A stretch of 23,635 nucleotides of DNA from a virus: positions 1-23,635 of IMG/VR virus record IMGVR_UViG_3300027320_000054; one strand, 5' to 3'. The notes under the pieces are model-generated. The model made no database searches. It had not been told where the DNA came from and saw only the letters and a list, made by a program, of their open reading frames with translations. Positions 6,269-13,882 of this stretch are shown in pieces. The first letter of the stretch is position 1, and each line of letters begins with the position of its first letter. Made by a program: the position numbers and the translations under genes.

Positions 6269-7708
6269 ATGAGCGTAAGCTTAAATCACTACAACTCCCA
6301 GCAGCCGGTTAACGGCTTTGGAACTGGCAGCAATTCCGAAGTTGGCGACCTTCAAAAAGCTCTTGAAGCTGGGTACCAAACTTCTTCTCAAACTGGCGGT
6401 AGTTCGCTACGTGTTGAGTCACTTGAGGGTTCCCTCAAGGTGGTCACGCATACTGCGCACCACATTAAGTTCTGGAAGAAGATTCCTAAGAGCCCTGCGT
6501 ACAGCACTGTGGAAGAGTACAACCAGCTTTCGAGCTACGGTTCGGACTCGTTCGCCTTCGTGCAAGAGGGTGAACTCCCTCAAGCACAGGACAGCACGTA
6601 CACACGTCAGACCAGCTTGGTCAAGTACGTTGGTACAACTCGTGAAGTCACGCACCCAATGACCGTTGTGCACCCCGCACATGGTGACGTTATTGCTCTT
6701 GAGAATCAGAGCGGTATCCTTTGGATGCTTGAGAAGATCGAGGCTTCCCTCTTCAAAGGAGATTCGTCTCTTGCGTTTGATGGCGAGTCTGAGCAATGGG
6801 ACGGTATGGACGCACTTATTGATCCATCCAGCTTCATTGACCTTGAGGGTAACAGCCTTCAAGAGGCTGACATCGAGGAAGCAGCTAACCTTCTGGTTGA
6901 GCAATTTGCTTTCCCAACGGACATCTGGCTTGGTACCCGCGTAGCGAGTGACCTTGTGAAGACGTTCTACCCACGTGAGCGCATCAACCTTCCTGCCCCT
7001 CAAAACGGCATGGTTGGTATGAGTGTCAACTCCATCATGACCCAAGCTGGCGTCATGGAGATGAACCCGAACGTATTCCTGAAGAGGCTCCCAAGCCCTC
7101 CAGCGGCTGCGACCTCGGCTAGTGCTCCTGCTTCCCCTTCTGCGGTTACTTCTGCGCTCTCTGGCACAGACGGTGACTTCAACAAGGGCATCCCAGCAGG
7201 TACCACGGAGTTTGGTTACGCAATTACTGCTTGTAACCGCTTTGGTGAGTCGGCTCCAGTTTTCATCGCAGCTAACCAGGCTATGCTTGAGGCGGAGAAG
7301 GACGGAGGCAACCACGTTGACCTTGCTATCGTAAACGCTGTGGCAGTCGGAAGTTTCCCAACGGAATACGTCCGAATCTACCGAACACGTGCTCTTGCAA
7401 GTGGTGCGGCTGTTTCTACCTCACCAGCTGACTTCAGCCTTGTTGCTCAGATGCCTGTCGCAAGTCAGGGAAACTCTGGAGTAACCAACTTCGATGATTT
7501 GAACTTCTTGCTTCCTTTCACCGAGATTGCTTACATGGGCGAGATGACTCAAAGTGTTCTCACTTTCCGTCAACTCCTTCCTATGCTTCGCATGGACCTT
7601 GCCATCTTGGCACCAGCTTACAGGTGGATGATTCTCCTTTATGGTACTCCAATCTTGTTCGCTCCTAAGAAATGGCTCCGTCTCATCAACATTGGACGTC
7701 TAGTCTAG
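6269..7708 (+). CDS. Major capsid protein (probable HK97 fold) with inserted Ig/FN3-like domain
   Basis: 479 residues. The N-terminus (1-45) is flexible and polar and is likely removed or disordered. LRVESLEGSLKVVT (47-60), then IKFWKKIPKSPAYSTVEEYN and the loop before VGTTREVTHPM, match the N-arm and E-loop layout seen in many phage capsid proteins. The core includes IWLGTRVASDLVKTFYP (219-235) and ends with the strand-rich WMILLYGTPILFAPKKWLRL. Residues about 275-417 look like an insertion: a Pro/Ala/Ser linker, FGYAITACNRFGESAPV, TEYVRIYRT, FSLVAQM and TNFDDLNFLLPFT, an Ig/FN3-type beta pattern likely exposed on the capsid surface. It follows protease and scaffold genes and has the best ribosome site in the window. 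Codons are CGT/CGC and CTT rich, as expected of an abundant protein. Confidence 0.88.
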   Translation: MSVSLNHYNSQQPVNGFGTGSNSEVGDLQKALEAGYQTSSQTGGSSLRVESLEGSLKVVTHTAHHIKFWKKIPKSPAYSTVEEYNQLSSYGSDSFAFVQEGELPQAQDSTYTRQTSLVKYVGTTREVTHPMTVVHPAHGDVIALENQSGILWMLEKIEASLFKGDSSLAFDGESEQWDGMDALIDPSSFIDLEGNSLQEADIEEAANLLVEQFAFPTDIWLGTRVASDLVKTFYPRERINLPAPQNGMVGMSVNSIMTQAGVMEMNPNVFLKRLPSPPAAATSASAPASPSAVTSALSGTDGDFNKGIPAGTTEFGYAITACNRFGESAPVFIAANQAMLEAEKDGGNHVDLAIVNAVAVGSFPTEYVRIYRTRALASGAAVSTSPADFSLVAQMPVASQGNSGVTNFDDLNFLLPFTEIAYMGEMTQSVLTFRQLLPMLRMDLAILAPAYRWMILLYGTPILFAPKKWLRLINIGRLV

Positions 7709-7721
7709 TACAGTAACGCTT

Positions 7722-7752
7722 AATGAGCCCTTACAACGTGTTTGGGCTTATT
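7722..7752 (+). promoter_or_regulatory. Intergenic hairpin downstream of the capsid gene
   Basis: AATGAGCCC (7722-7730) pairs with GGGCTTATT (7744-7752), nine pairs including one G-T, around a 13-base loop. No T-run follows, so it is not a normal intrinsic terminator. It may protect the capsid mRNA 3' end or lower expression of the next gene. Confidence 0.45.
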
Positions 7753-7774
7753 GAACGCTACACATTACAAGCAG

Positions 7775-8236
7775 ATGAGTAAAAGTGGGGCAATAGGCGC
7801 GATTAATCCTAAGAGTGTCTACGACGTACTTGACGCCACTCCTGTTAGGGGTGGTGTTTCTGCTGTAGAGAGGGAATTTCCAATGCTAAAAGCATTCAGT
7901 AAAAAATATAGAGGAAGGGCAATCCTAGTGGGAAACACGTCATTTAGTTTTGACGAGGACGGCTACTGTTCCGTAGCGAACGTTGGCAACACTAGTATAG
8001 ACTTTCAGTCTCTATTGACTAAGAACCACGTATCTTGCGTTGTAGAGGAAGACCTAGAAGAAGTATCTGGGGTCCCTAGAGAGGCTGATACGAGGGAAGG
8101 TATTGACGAAGAATTGCTAGCTGCCCCTGAAGAAGAGGAAGAGCTAGACGATGAAGAGGAAGAACCTGAAGAGGATCTTCTTGACGAAGAGGAAGCACTT
8201 GAAGAAGTAGAAGAATCTGAAGATTCCGACGACTAA
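7775..8236 (+). CDS. Virion-associated protein with long acidic tail
   Basis: 153 residues from ATG 7775; an upstream in-frame TTG at 7742 would add 11 residues but lies inside a hairpin. Neither start has a clear ribosome site. The first 90 residues contain a possible small fold (SVYDVLDATPVRGGVSAVEREFPMLKAF, then GRAILVGNTSFSFDEDGYC). The last 60 or so are almost all Glu/Asp, ending EESEDSDD. No family is recognised. Its place right after the capsid gene suggests a head-associated role such as decoration or assembly. The acidic tail could interact with basic partners or mimic DNA, which is a guess. Confidence 0.6.
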   Translation: MSKSGAIGAINPKSVYDVLDATPVRGGVSAVEREFPMLKAFSKKYRGRAILVGNTSFSFDEDGYCSVANVGNTSIDFQSLLTKNHVSCVVEEDLEEVSGVPREADTREGIDEELLAAPEEEEELDDEEEEPEEDLLDEEEALEEVEESEDSDD

Positions 8237-8240
8237 TCTG

Positions 8241-8249
8241 TGCTATAAT
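8241..8249 (+). promoter_or_regulatory. Extended -10 promoter (TGCTATAAT)
   Basis: TGC followed by a perfect TATAAT sits in the short gap after the acidic-tail gene and 25 bases before ATG 8274. No good -35 is visible 17 bases upstream, as is common for extended -10 promoters. AAGGA (8260-8264) then serves as ribosome site. It may start a separate transcript for the small virion genes. Confidence 0.5.
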
Positions 8250-8273
8250 CTTTAATAATAAAGGACACTTATC

Positions 8274-8504
8274 ATGGCAACAGAAAAGAAAGTACCAGGA
8301 GATCTCGGAAGCCGACAAGTAGAGGAGATGCGTCTCCAACTTAACAGGCTTACGGCTTTTGTAGAGGCTATCCAGGCAGCAGCGACAGTTGATGCCGCTA
8401 CATTCTACGCAGCGGTAGCCGCTCTAACGAACCAAGACTCTATGGAGAGCATCGTACTAGTACGTACTCCACCTCCAGCCAAACGGCTGGATGACGGCAG
8501 CTAG
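8274..8504 (+). CDS. Small unknown virion-block protein
   Basis: 76 residues, ATG 8274 with AAGGA 9 bases upstream. Helical in appearance: GSRQVEEMRLQLNRLTAFVEAIQAA followed by an Ala-rich helix and TPPPAKRLDDGS at the end. No family is recognised. Short helical proteins at this place in phage gene order are often head completion or assembly factors, but nothing in the sequence shows this. The coding end contains a perfect hairpin, CCAGCC-AAAC-GGCTGG (8475-8490). Confidence 0.6.
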   Translation: MATEKKVPGDLGSRQVEEMRLQLNRLTAFVEAIQAAATVDAATFYAAVAALTNQDSMESIVLVRTPPPAKRLDDGS

Positions 8505-8524
8505 GTTAAACTTAGCTTAACTTT

Positions 8525-8547
8525 CTCGCCCTCGGTATGGGGGCGAG
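8525..8547 (+). promoter_or_regulatory. GC-rich intergenic hairpin
   Basis: CTCGCCC (8525-8531) pairs with GGGCGAG (8541-8547) around a 9-base loop, in the gap between the 76- and 89-residue genes. There is no following T-run. It may be a weak terminator, an mRNA processing site or a spacer that isolates the strong AGGAGGG ribosome site at 8558-8564. Confidence 0.45.
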
Positions 8548-8568
8548 CTACTTACATAGGAGGGCGTT

Positions 8569-8838
8569 ATGCCTACTAGACCAATGAGACTCCGGCATGC
8601 CAACGGCACTGCCACAGCAGCGTACACGAAGATCGCAGTAAAGCGCGGCATAGGGCAGTACGCTAAGATCGCCAACCTAGACGCAGTTAACTCGTTAGAG
8701 GTAAGTTTCGACGGAGGAACTAACTACTTCACGATCAACGCCACAGATATCTCTCTGGAGGTGAACGCACTGTTCCACTACCTTTTCGTAAAATCGGCTG
8801 CGGGGGCAGACTACTCTATTATAATAGGAGAAGGCTAG
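8569..8838 (+). CDS. Small beta-rich virion protein, possible decoration
   Basis: 89 residues, ATG 8569 with a strong AGGAGGG (8558-8564). After a basic start (MPTRPMRLRHANGTATAAYTK) the sequence is a run of predicted strands: NSLEVSFDGGTNYFTI, then ISLEVNALFHYLFVKSAAGADYSIII. NSLEVSFDGG is a pattern I associate with small phage beta-sandwich proteins, but no named family is claimed. It ends one base before the large PKD protein starts and shares its transcript, so the two may assemble on the same surface. Confidence 0.6.
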   Translation: MPTRPMRLRHANGTATAAYTKIAVKRGIGQYAKIANLDAVNSLEVSFDGGTNYFTINATDISLEVNALFHYLFVKSAAGADYSIIIGEG

Positions 8839-8839
8839 T

Positions 8840-11800
8840 ATGGCGAGGACTGTCCCTCAAAACCAAACGGCAGACCTACTAGCAACTATCACTGATTACG
8901 TAACTAATCCCGTTGCAGGTCTTACCTACACAGACGTACTAGTTCAGTACAGTAAAGATGGTGCAGCCTTTCAGACTAAGGCTATCGCACCTATTGCTGC
9001 TGTTATCACATCTGGTAATGCAGGGACTTATGCACTGGTTGACGGGCAAACTCTAACAGTTGCAGTTGACGGTGGTGGAGTACTAACCGCTACGTTCAAC
9101 ACAGTGGACTTTTTAGACATAGCTAATGCTACCACAGCAGAGGTAGCAGCAGTCATTACTACCGATATTACAGGAGCCACCGCCGCAGACGTTGGAGGCT
9201 CCATTGTCATTACATCCGCCACTACCGGAGGTACCTCTTCTATTGAGGTTACCGGAGGTACGGCTAACACTGCTCTAGGATTCTCAACTACGGCAGTAAC
9301 CGGAACCACCTTTTGGACCGAGCTAGGTTCTGGGGTATACGAGATTACTTTCACTTCTACAGAGCTTGATACCATTGGTAACTTTGTCTACAAGGTGACG
9401 TCGGTAAGGTCCGAGCAGTTTGTAGACCTGGCTGAAGTGACCGCAGACGTCACTGTGGAGCCTACAGCAAGTGTAGAGACTTGTGCAGTGTCTGGGTTCG
9501 TGTACGACCTTAACGGCGACCCCCTAAGCAATGTTAACGTCTCAGCTAGGATTATAGACACTCCTTACGCTCAGAGCCCAGTAGCATTCTCAGACAGTCT
9601 TGTAAACGCTAGGACTGCTTCTAACGGGTACTTCTCTTTTGACCTAGTTAGGATGGCACTGGTAGACATAACAGTCCCAGACATACAGTTTAGAACACAG
9701 CTTAGTGTTCCTAACCTAGCTACGTTAGACCTGTTCAGTTATGTGGATACTGGAGATGTTGGCCCACTCGCAGTTGATTTCACCTACCTAGTTGACCAAG
9801 ACGATAGGTGGTTCACCAACTTCACCCCTATAGTGTCTAACGACCAACATGGAATTACCAGCTACGTCTGGAGCTTTGGAGATGGCAACGCATCAAACGA
9901 AGAATCACCACGGCACGAATACACGGAATACGGGTCTTTCCTTACCGGCGATTCACCAATCGTACATACAGTCACGTTGACCGTGGTTGACTCAGCGGGC
10001 CACACCGCAACAGTTAGCAAATCGACCGTAGCTGGTGCCATAAAACTTGAGTCTGGAATCCTCTGGGAAGGCTCCGTTAACCTCACGTATAACGAGACGG
10101 TTGCGTTCTTCTGGGTTGACCTTCCGACGCTAAACCCAACGAACCCGAACAATCAATACTTCGAACTCAGGGCAGGGGATATTGGTACTCCGCAGGACTT
10201 GAACTGCTATATGTGGGATGCAGACAATACGTCTGCCACAGAAGCGCAGTACTCAAGCACGGGGTACATAGACCAGTCGGCCATCGGCCTAGGTGGAGGC
10301 AACACCTACGACCACGAAGGGATAATGTTCATGTATTTCTACATGGACGGGCCGGACCCTATAACTCGGCAACTGACTTACATAAAAGTTGGACCACTGG
10401 CGGTGGCCCCTTCGTTCACTTACACGCCCAACGGACTCACAGCCCAGTTCAACAACACCTCCGCAGACGGTCAGCGCAACACGATTGTATCGCAAGAATG
10501 GGACTTTGGGGATGGCGCGACAAGCTCGTTGCTGAGCCCTGCTCACGTCTACGAAGCAGCAGGCACGTACACCGTAGCCCTGACCGTCACCGACAGTGAG
10601 GGCGTTGAGTTCACCTACTCGGACTCCACCGTCCGAGTATCCGTTGTGGATTTGCCCGTACCCGACATGCACCTATCATGGGAGGCGTGGGACTTGACCT
10701 CTGTGACAGTCCAGTTCACGGACTACACCTTCGCTCCCATGAGCGAGGTCGTTTCGTGGGAGTGGGATTTCGGTGATGGCTCTGCTGTTAGTACGGAGCA
10801 GCACCCGCTCCACGTGTACACAACAGCCGGGAATATGGATGTATCACTTACAGTCACCGACACCTACGGCGAGTCGGTTACTCTGGTACAGGAGAGCTTC
10901 ACAAAAATCGAACTAAACTACACAAGTGGCACTGTTATCGTTGATGGCGTGAACAACGGACCAGCGTCGGGCACGGGGTTCGATGCCGACTACTACATTG
11001 ATGTACCGCCAGGGACGAGAAGCATTGCGGTCATGGCCGAATCAGCAGGCAGTAACATAGAGGCTATCCTAATGTACAGACAACCTCCCTCTGTAGAGGA
11101 GGACGTAGTGGATGGCAGTGTGGGGTACGAGTGGACCAACGTAGCTAGGACGCTCATACGAGACCCAAGACCTGGACGGTGGTGGTTCTGTGTTGGGTAC
11201 GAATGGGGGGCATGGACCGCAGACGACTTCAGGGTCGATCTGGACGCTCCCACAATAGACTTAGTTGAGTCGCTCAGGATAAATCCAGACCTAGCCCTGA
11301 CCAACACTACGCAACTGGCAGTCCACCTTCGGGGCTCAGAAACCCTGCAGCTAGCAGCAGGTAGAACTCTGGTGTCGTGTGACTGGCTTATCAACAACGT
11401 ACCGTACGTCGGCTTAGACCAGGACATCATCGTAGCCAATCCGTCTGGATACGACTACATGTACGCAACACTCATTGACGACGCTGGGGTCGAAGGCAGG
11501 TGTTACGTACGGCACAGTCCTAGGTACTACGAAACTTCTAGGATGACGTTCTACGACCAAGACAAGGCTGTTCCATATTGGGAGTTGACCAACGGTCTGA
11601 CATTCATTACGACAGTCAACGTAGGTGCTGCTGAGAATATAACGTACCACTACTTCGACGTGCCCGAAGGAGCGGTTGACTTGTATATCAGCTCAGTAAA
11701 CGGATACCACGTTGGCGACCCGTCGAACGGCGATAGGTTCTCCCTGTACGTGCGTAGGCACCTATTCCCTCAAAATGGGGATACACCGTACAACCTATAC

Positions 11801-11959
11801 AACCACGACAGAAAAGACACAGCGAACTTCTACGCATTTGAAAGCAATCCTAAGCCCGGTCGTTACTTCTTGACTATCCGAGACACCGGATCCGGTTGGG
11901 AGGACATCAAACTCACGGTTGGCTGGCGCAAGCCTCCACTAGTCCCACCACCAGCGTAG
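8840..11959 (+). CDS. Large virion surface protein with three PKD and two PPC-like domains
   Basis: 1039 residues. An N-terminal beta domain (1-205) is split by an inserted module (about 51-156, GTYALVDGQTLTVAVDGG ... SIEVTGGTANTALGF). A CarboxypepD-reg/SpaA-like domain follows (about 215-300, VSGFVYDLNGDPLSNVNV ... ASNGYFSFDL). PKD domains are at 308-396 (VWSFGDGN), 523-602 (EWDFGDG, YEAAGTYTVALTVTDSEG) and 607-690 (EWDFGDG, VYTTAGNMDVSLTVTD). Between the first two is a lectin-like or unknown segment (400-520). Two PPC-like modules (about 692-801 with PGTRSIAVM and PGRWWFCVGY; 915-1030 with VPEGAVDLYI and PGRYFLTIRD) flank a degenerate Ig-like stretch. Such domains bind proteins or sugars on surfaces, so this is probably a head or neck fibre used in weak host or mucus adhesion. 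It has no signal peptide or membrane segment. Confidence 0.75.
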   Translation: MARTVPQNQTADLLATITDYVTNPVAGLTYTDVLVQYSKDGAAFQTKAIAPIAAVITSGNAGTYALVDGQTLTVAVDGGGVLTATFNTVDFLDIANATTAEVAAVITTDITGATAADVGGSIVITSATTGGTSSIEVTGGTANTALGFSTTAVTGTTFWTELGSGVYEITFTSTELDTIGNFVYKVTSVRSEQFVDLAEVTADVTVEPTASVETCAVSGFVYDLNGDPLSNVNVSARIIDTPYAQSPVAFSDSLVNARTASNGYFSFDLVRMALVDITVPDIQFRTQLSVPNLATLDLFSYVDTGDVGPLAVDFTYLVDQDDRWFTNFTPIVSNDQHGITSYVWSFGDGNASNEESPRHEYTEYGSFLTGDSPIVHTVTLTVVDSAGHTATVSKSTVAGAIKLESGILWEGSVNLTYNETVAFFWVDLPTLNPTNPNNQYFELRAGDIGTPQDLNCYMWDADNTSATEAQYSSTGYIDQSAIGLGGGNTYDHEGIMFMYFYMDGPDPITRQLTYIKVGPLAVAPSFTYTPNGLTAQFNNTSADGQRNTIVSQEWDFGDGATSSLLSPAHVYEAAGTYTVALTVTDSEGVEFTYSDSTVRVSVVDLPVPDMHLSWEAWDLTSVTVQFTDYTFAPMSEVVSWEWDFGDGSAVSTEQHPLHVYTTAGNMDVSLTVTDTYGESVTLVQESFTKIELNYTSGTVIVDGVNNGPASGTGFDADYYIDVPPGTRSIAVMAESAGSNIEAILMYRQPPSVEEDVVDGSVGYEWTNVARTLIRDPRPGRWWFCVGYEWGAWTADDFRVDLDAPTIDLVESLRINPDLALTNTTQLAVHLRGSETLQLAAGRTLVSCDWLINNVPYVGLDQDIIVANPSGYDYMYATLIDDAGVEGRCYVRHSPRYYETSRMTFYDQDKAVPYWELTNGLTFITTVNVGAAENITYHYFDVPEGAVDLYISSVNGYHVGDPSNGDRFSLYVRRHLFPQNGDTPYNLYNHDRKDTANFYAFESNPKPGRYFLTIRDTGSGWEDIKLTVGWRKPPLVPPPA

Positions 11960-11980
11960 TATTTAGGAAGGAACCATTAA

Positions 11981-13414
11981 ATGGTAGCACCAACATCATT
12001 ATTCGTAACAGTAGACGACACTGAGTACTCAAGGTTTGAGGCAGACCGTAGCGTCGTGTCTGTAATTGTTACCGCTGCTGGCGCTAACATGCTTGACGAA
12101 GAGGTAGAGGTGCGTCTCGTTAAGTCGAGGAGAAACAAAGATATCTCCGTAGCTCTCAAGACCCTCACACTCACCTCAGAGGACACGGCAGACTATGACC
12201 TTCAGTTCGACCTGTCGGAGATAACCGACTCAGAAGGTGTTCCTAAGGTCCGTAGAGGAGACTACCTAATGAGGGCCACGTCTGTCACAGACCCAAACAT
12301 TGAGTACGACTCTGAGGACTTCATAGTGTCTCTTATCACGGTTGGACGTCTTAAATCAGACTACCTGCACGGTACCGACCAGAAGGCGTCGGAGCTTCTG
12401 ACAGTAGTAGAGCAGCCGATACTTATCACTGGTGTAGAGGTTACTGAGGTGTCTAAGGGTACCCCTTCAACCTGGATACCTCTAATATACAAATACTTTG
12501 ATAATGGTACGGACATCACAAGGACATTGTCTTGGTGCAACGGACCTCCAGTAACTATAGTGTCTACTAGAAAATCTTATCTGCTCAGGAGAGGCTCCTC
12601 CTCCGACTACATCAGGGTCAAGGTAGCCAACGTAAATAACCTGCCAGTCGTGGACGTCACTGAGGAGCTACTTGTGGACAGGAAGCCTTTCGACGACGCC
12701 AGAATGCGTCAGATGATCGACCAGGCAATCAGTTGGGTTGAGGACGTTGCATTGAGTGTCTATATAGAGCCCACTAACGTGGTCACAGAGCCTGATTCCG
12801 GGTCCATAACGTACCCGGAAGGTACAGACATACCAGTGCTAGTCAACGCTGATTGGGACTGCGTAGTGGACGCTGTGACCTTCAGGAGGGCTGCAGCAGG
12901 TAGGTGGATAAACTTCAAGCTTCCTTACTACCCTCTGATTAGGTTCAATGACCTATATGGTCAGATAGCAAACACTCGTATTGTGGATATCGCCCTAGAA
13001 TGGGTAGAGGCTCACGAGAAAGGTGGATTTGTGGAGCTAGTACCCTTCAACCAGGAGGTTGCGTTCAACTTCATAGGCCTGATATGGGTAGAAGCTTTAA
13101 GAGGTCCAGTACCACTTCCCAACTTCTGGAACTTCGATGCCATAGTAGGGTACCGGAAAACACCTCCAATCCTACTAGAGCTTGTAGCTAAGAAGGTTTC
13201 AATTGACATACTAACTATAGCTGGCCAGGCATTCAGGGGTGGTTACTCCTCACAATCAGTGTCTAGGGACGGAATAAGTGAGTCTGTGTCTTACACAGCA
13301 TCCGCTACTTACGGCATCTACTCAGCTACGATTGAGGATTACCGCAAGTGGATTGACGAGAACTTAGTTAAGTTGAAGGGCGCATTTTCTGGCGCAAGAA
13401 TGGTGGTACTATAA
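11981..13414 (+). CDS. Conserved-type phage structural protein, function unknown
   Basis: 477 residues; ATG 11981 with AGGAAGGA (11965-11972). The N-terminal 120 residues look like an Ig-like beta domain (SLFVTVDDTEYSRFEADRSV, VRLVKSRRNKDISVALKTL). The rest is mixed, with a long predicted helix at DDARMRQMIDQAISWVEDVAL. The C-terminus, with ISESVSYTASATYGIYSATI and then a helix ending LKGAFSGARMVVL, resembles C-termini I associate with phage connector or capsid-associated proteins. No enzyme motif is visible. It overlaps the following membrane-protein gene by one base (TAATG). Its size and place suggest a virion component; a neck or connector role is possible but unproven. Confidence 0.6.
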   Translation: MVAPTSLFVTVDDTEYSRFEADRSVVSVIVTAAGANMLDEEVEVRLVKSRRNKDISVALKTLTLTSEDTADYDLQFDLSEITDSEGVPKVRRGDYLMRATSVTDPNIEYDSEDFIVSLITVGRLKSDYLHGTDQKASELLTVVEQPILITGVEVTEVSKGTPSTWIPLIYKYFDNGTDITRTLSWCNGPPVTIVSTRKSYLLRRGSSSDYIRVKVANVNNLPVVDVTEELLVDRKPFDDARMRQMIDQAISWVEDVALSVYIEPTNVVTEPDSGSITYPEGTDIPVLVNADWDCVVDAVTFRRAAAGRWINFKLPYYPLIRFNDLYGQIANTRIVDIALEWVEAHEKGGFVELVPFNQEVAFNFIGLIWVEALRGPVPLPNFWNFDAIVGYRKTPPILLELVAKKVSIDILTIAGQAFRGGYSSQSVSRDGISESVSYTASATYGIYSATIEDYRKWIDENLVKLKGAFSGARMVVL

Positions 13415-13755
13415 TGGGATTAGGATTTTCGAACAACAACAGCGACATAGCAAGCACTGCAGTTCTGTACGCCGACAGGAAAGGTACGTCGCCACCCCAA
13501 AACCAAGGTGCGGATATATGGAAGATTTTAAGGGGTGTTGGGGGGATAATAGCTACGTTAGCACTTCTTGGTGGCCTCGTGTGGGGTACTGCATTCATGT
13601 TTGCAGGTATGGCCTCAGACGAAGATCTTGACAAAGTAGAAGACCGGGTAGAGCTTGTCGAGAAGAACGACATTAGGCAGACCGTGGTACTAGAGCAGAT
13701 AAAAGAGGCTTTGGAAACAATTAGCGGAAAATTGGATGAAGCTCTGAAAAAATAG
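13414..13755 (+). CDS. Single-span membrane protein with C-terminal coiled coil
   Basis: 113 residues, starting at ATG 13414 within the preceding stop codon (TAATG). Residues 1-35 are polar. A clear hydrophobic segment follows (about 41-65, GVGGIIATLALLGGLVWGTAFMFAGM). Then comes a charged heptad-like helix (68-113, DEDLDKVEDRVELVEKND ... LEQIKEALETISGKLDEALKK). No cleavable signal sequence is visible. This layout is compatible with a holin-like or hemolysin XhlA-like protein or a virion membrane-penetration factor, though XhlA has the reverse domain order. No lysis enzyme is nearby, so no function is assigned. Confidence 0.6.
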   Translation: MGLGFSNNNSDIASTAVLYADRKGTSPPQNQGADIWKILRGVGGIIATLALLGGLVWGTAFMFAGMASDEDLDKVEDRVELVEKNDIRQTVVLEQIKEALETISGKLDEALKK

Positions 13756-13772
13756 TTATTTACTTACGCATA

Positions 13773-13863
13773 CTTAACCTGGTAGAATACACTTCACCAC
13801 ATCGACTATCATCCCACCTCCTAGGGCACACCACACATCTATACAACCGCAGGTTAAGCCTGC
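13773..13863 (+). promoter_or_regulatory. Promoter region with 9-bp inverted repeat before the fibre block
   Basis: The 127-base gap contains an extended -10, TGG-TAGAAT (13780-13788). CTTAACCTG (13773-13781) is the exact reverse complement of CAGGTTAAG (13850-13858), and the left arm overlaps the -10 element. The right arm is also inside a hairpin, GCAGG-TTAAG-CCTGC (13849-13863), just before the ribosome site AGGAAAG (13869-13875). The region may be a regulated promoter with a structured leader. The repeat is seen; the regulation is inferred. Confidence 0.4.
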
Positions 13864-13882
13864 TCGATAGGAAAGAACACAC

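Noticed and set aside
6419-7315. Long minus-strand frame (298 residues) opposite the capsid gene
   Set aside because: It lies wholly inside a well-supported capsid gene. Its product is Arg/Val/Leu-rich with no recognisable domain, and it has no promoter or ribosome site. It reflects codon bias of the plus-strand gene.
8475-8490. Perfect hairpin CCAGCC-AAAC-GGCTGG considered as a terminator
   Set aside because: It lies within the coding end of the 76-residue gene and no T-run follows; it is noted only within that gene's entry.
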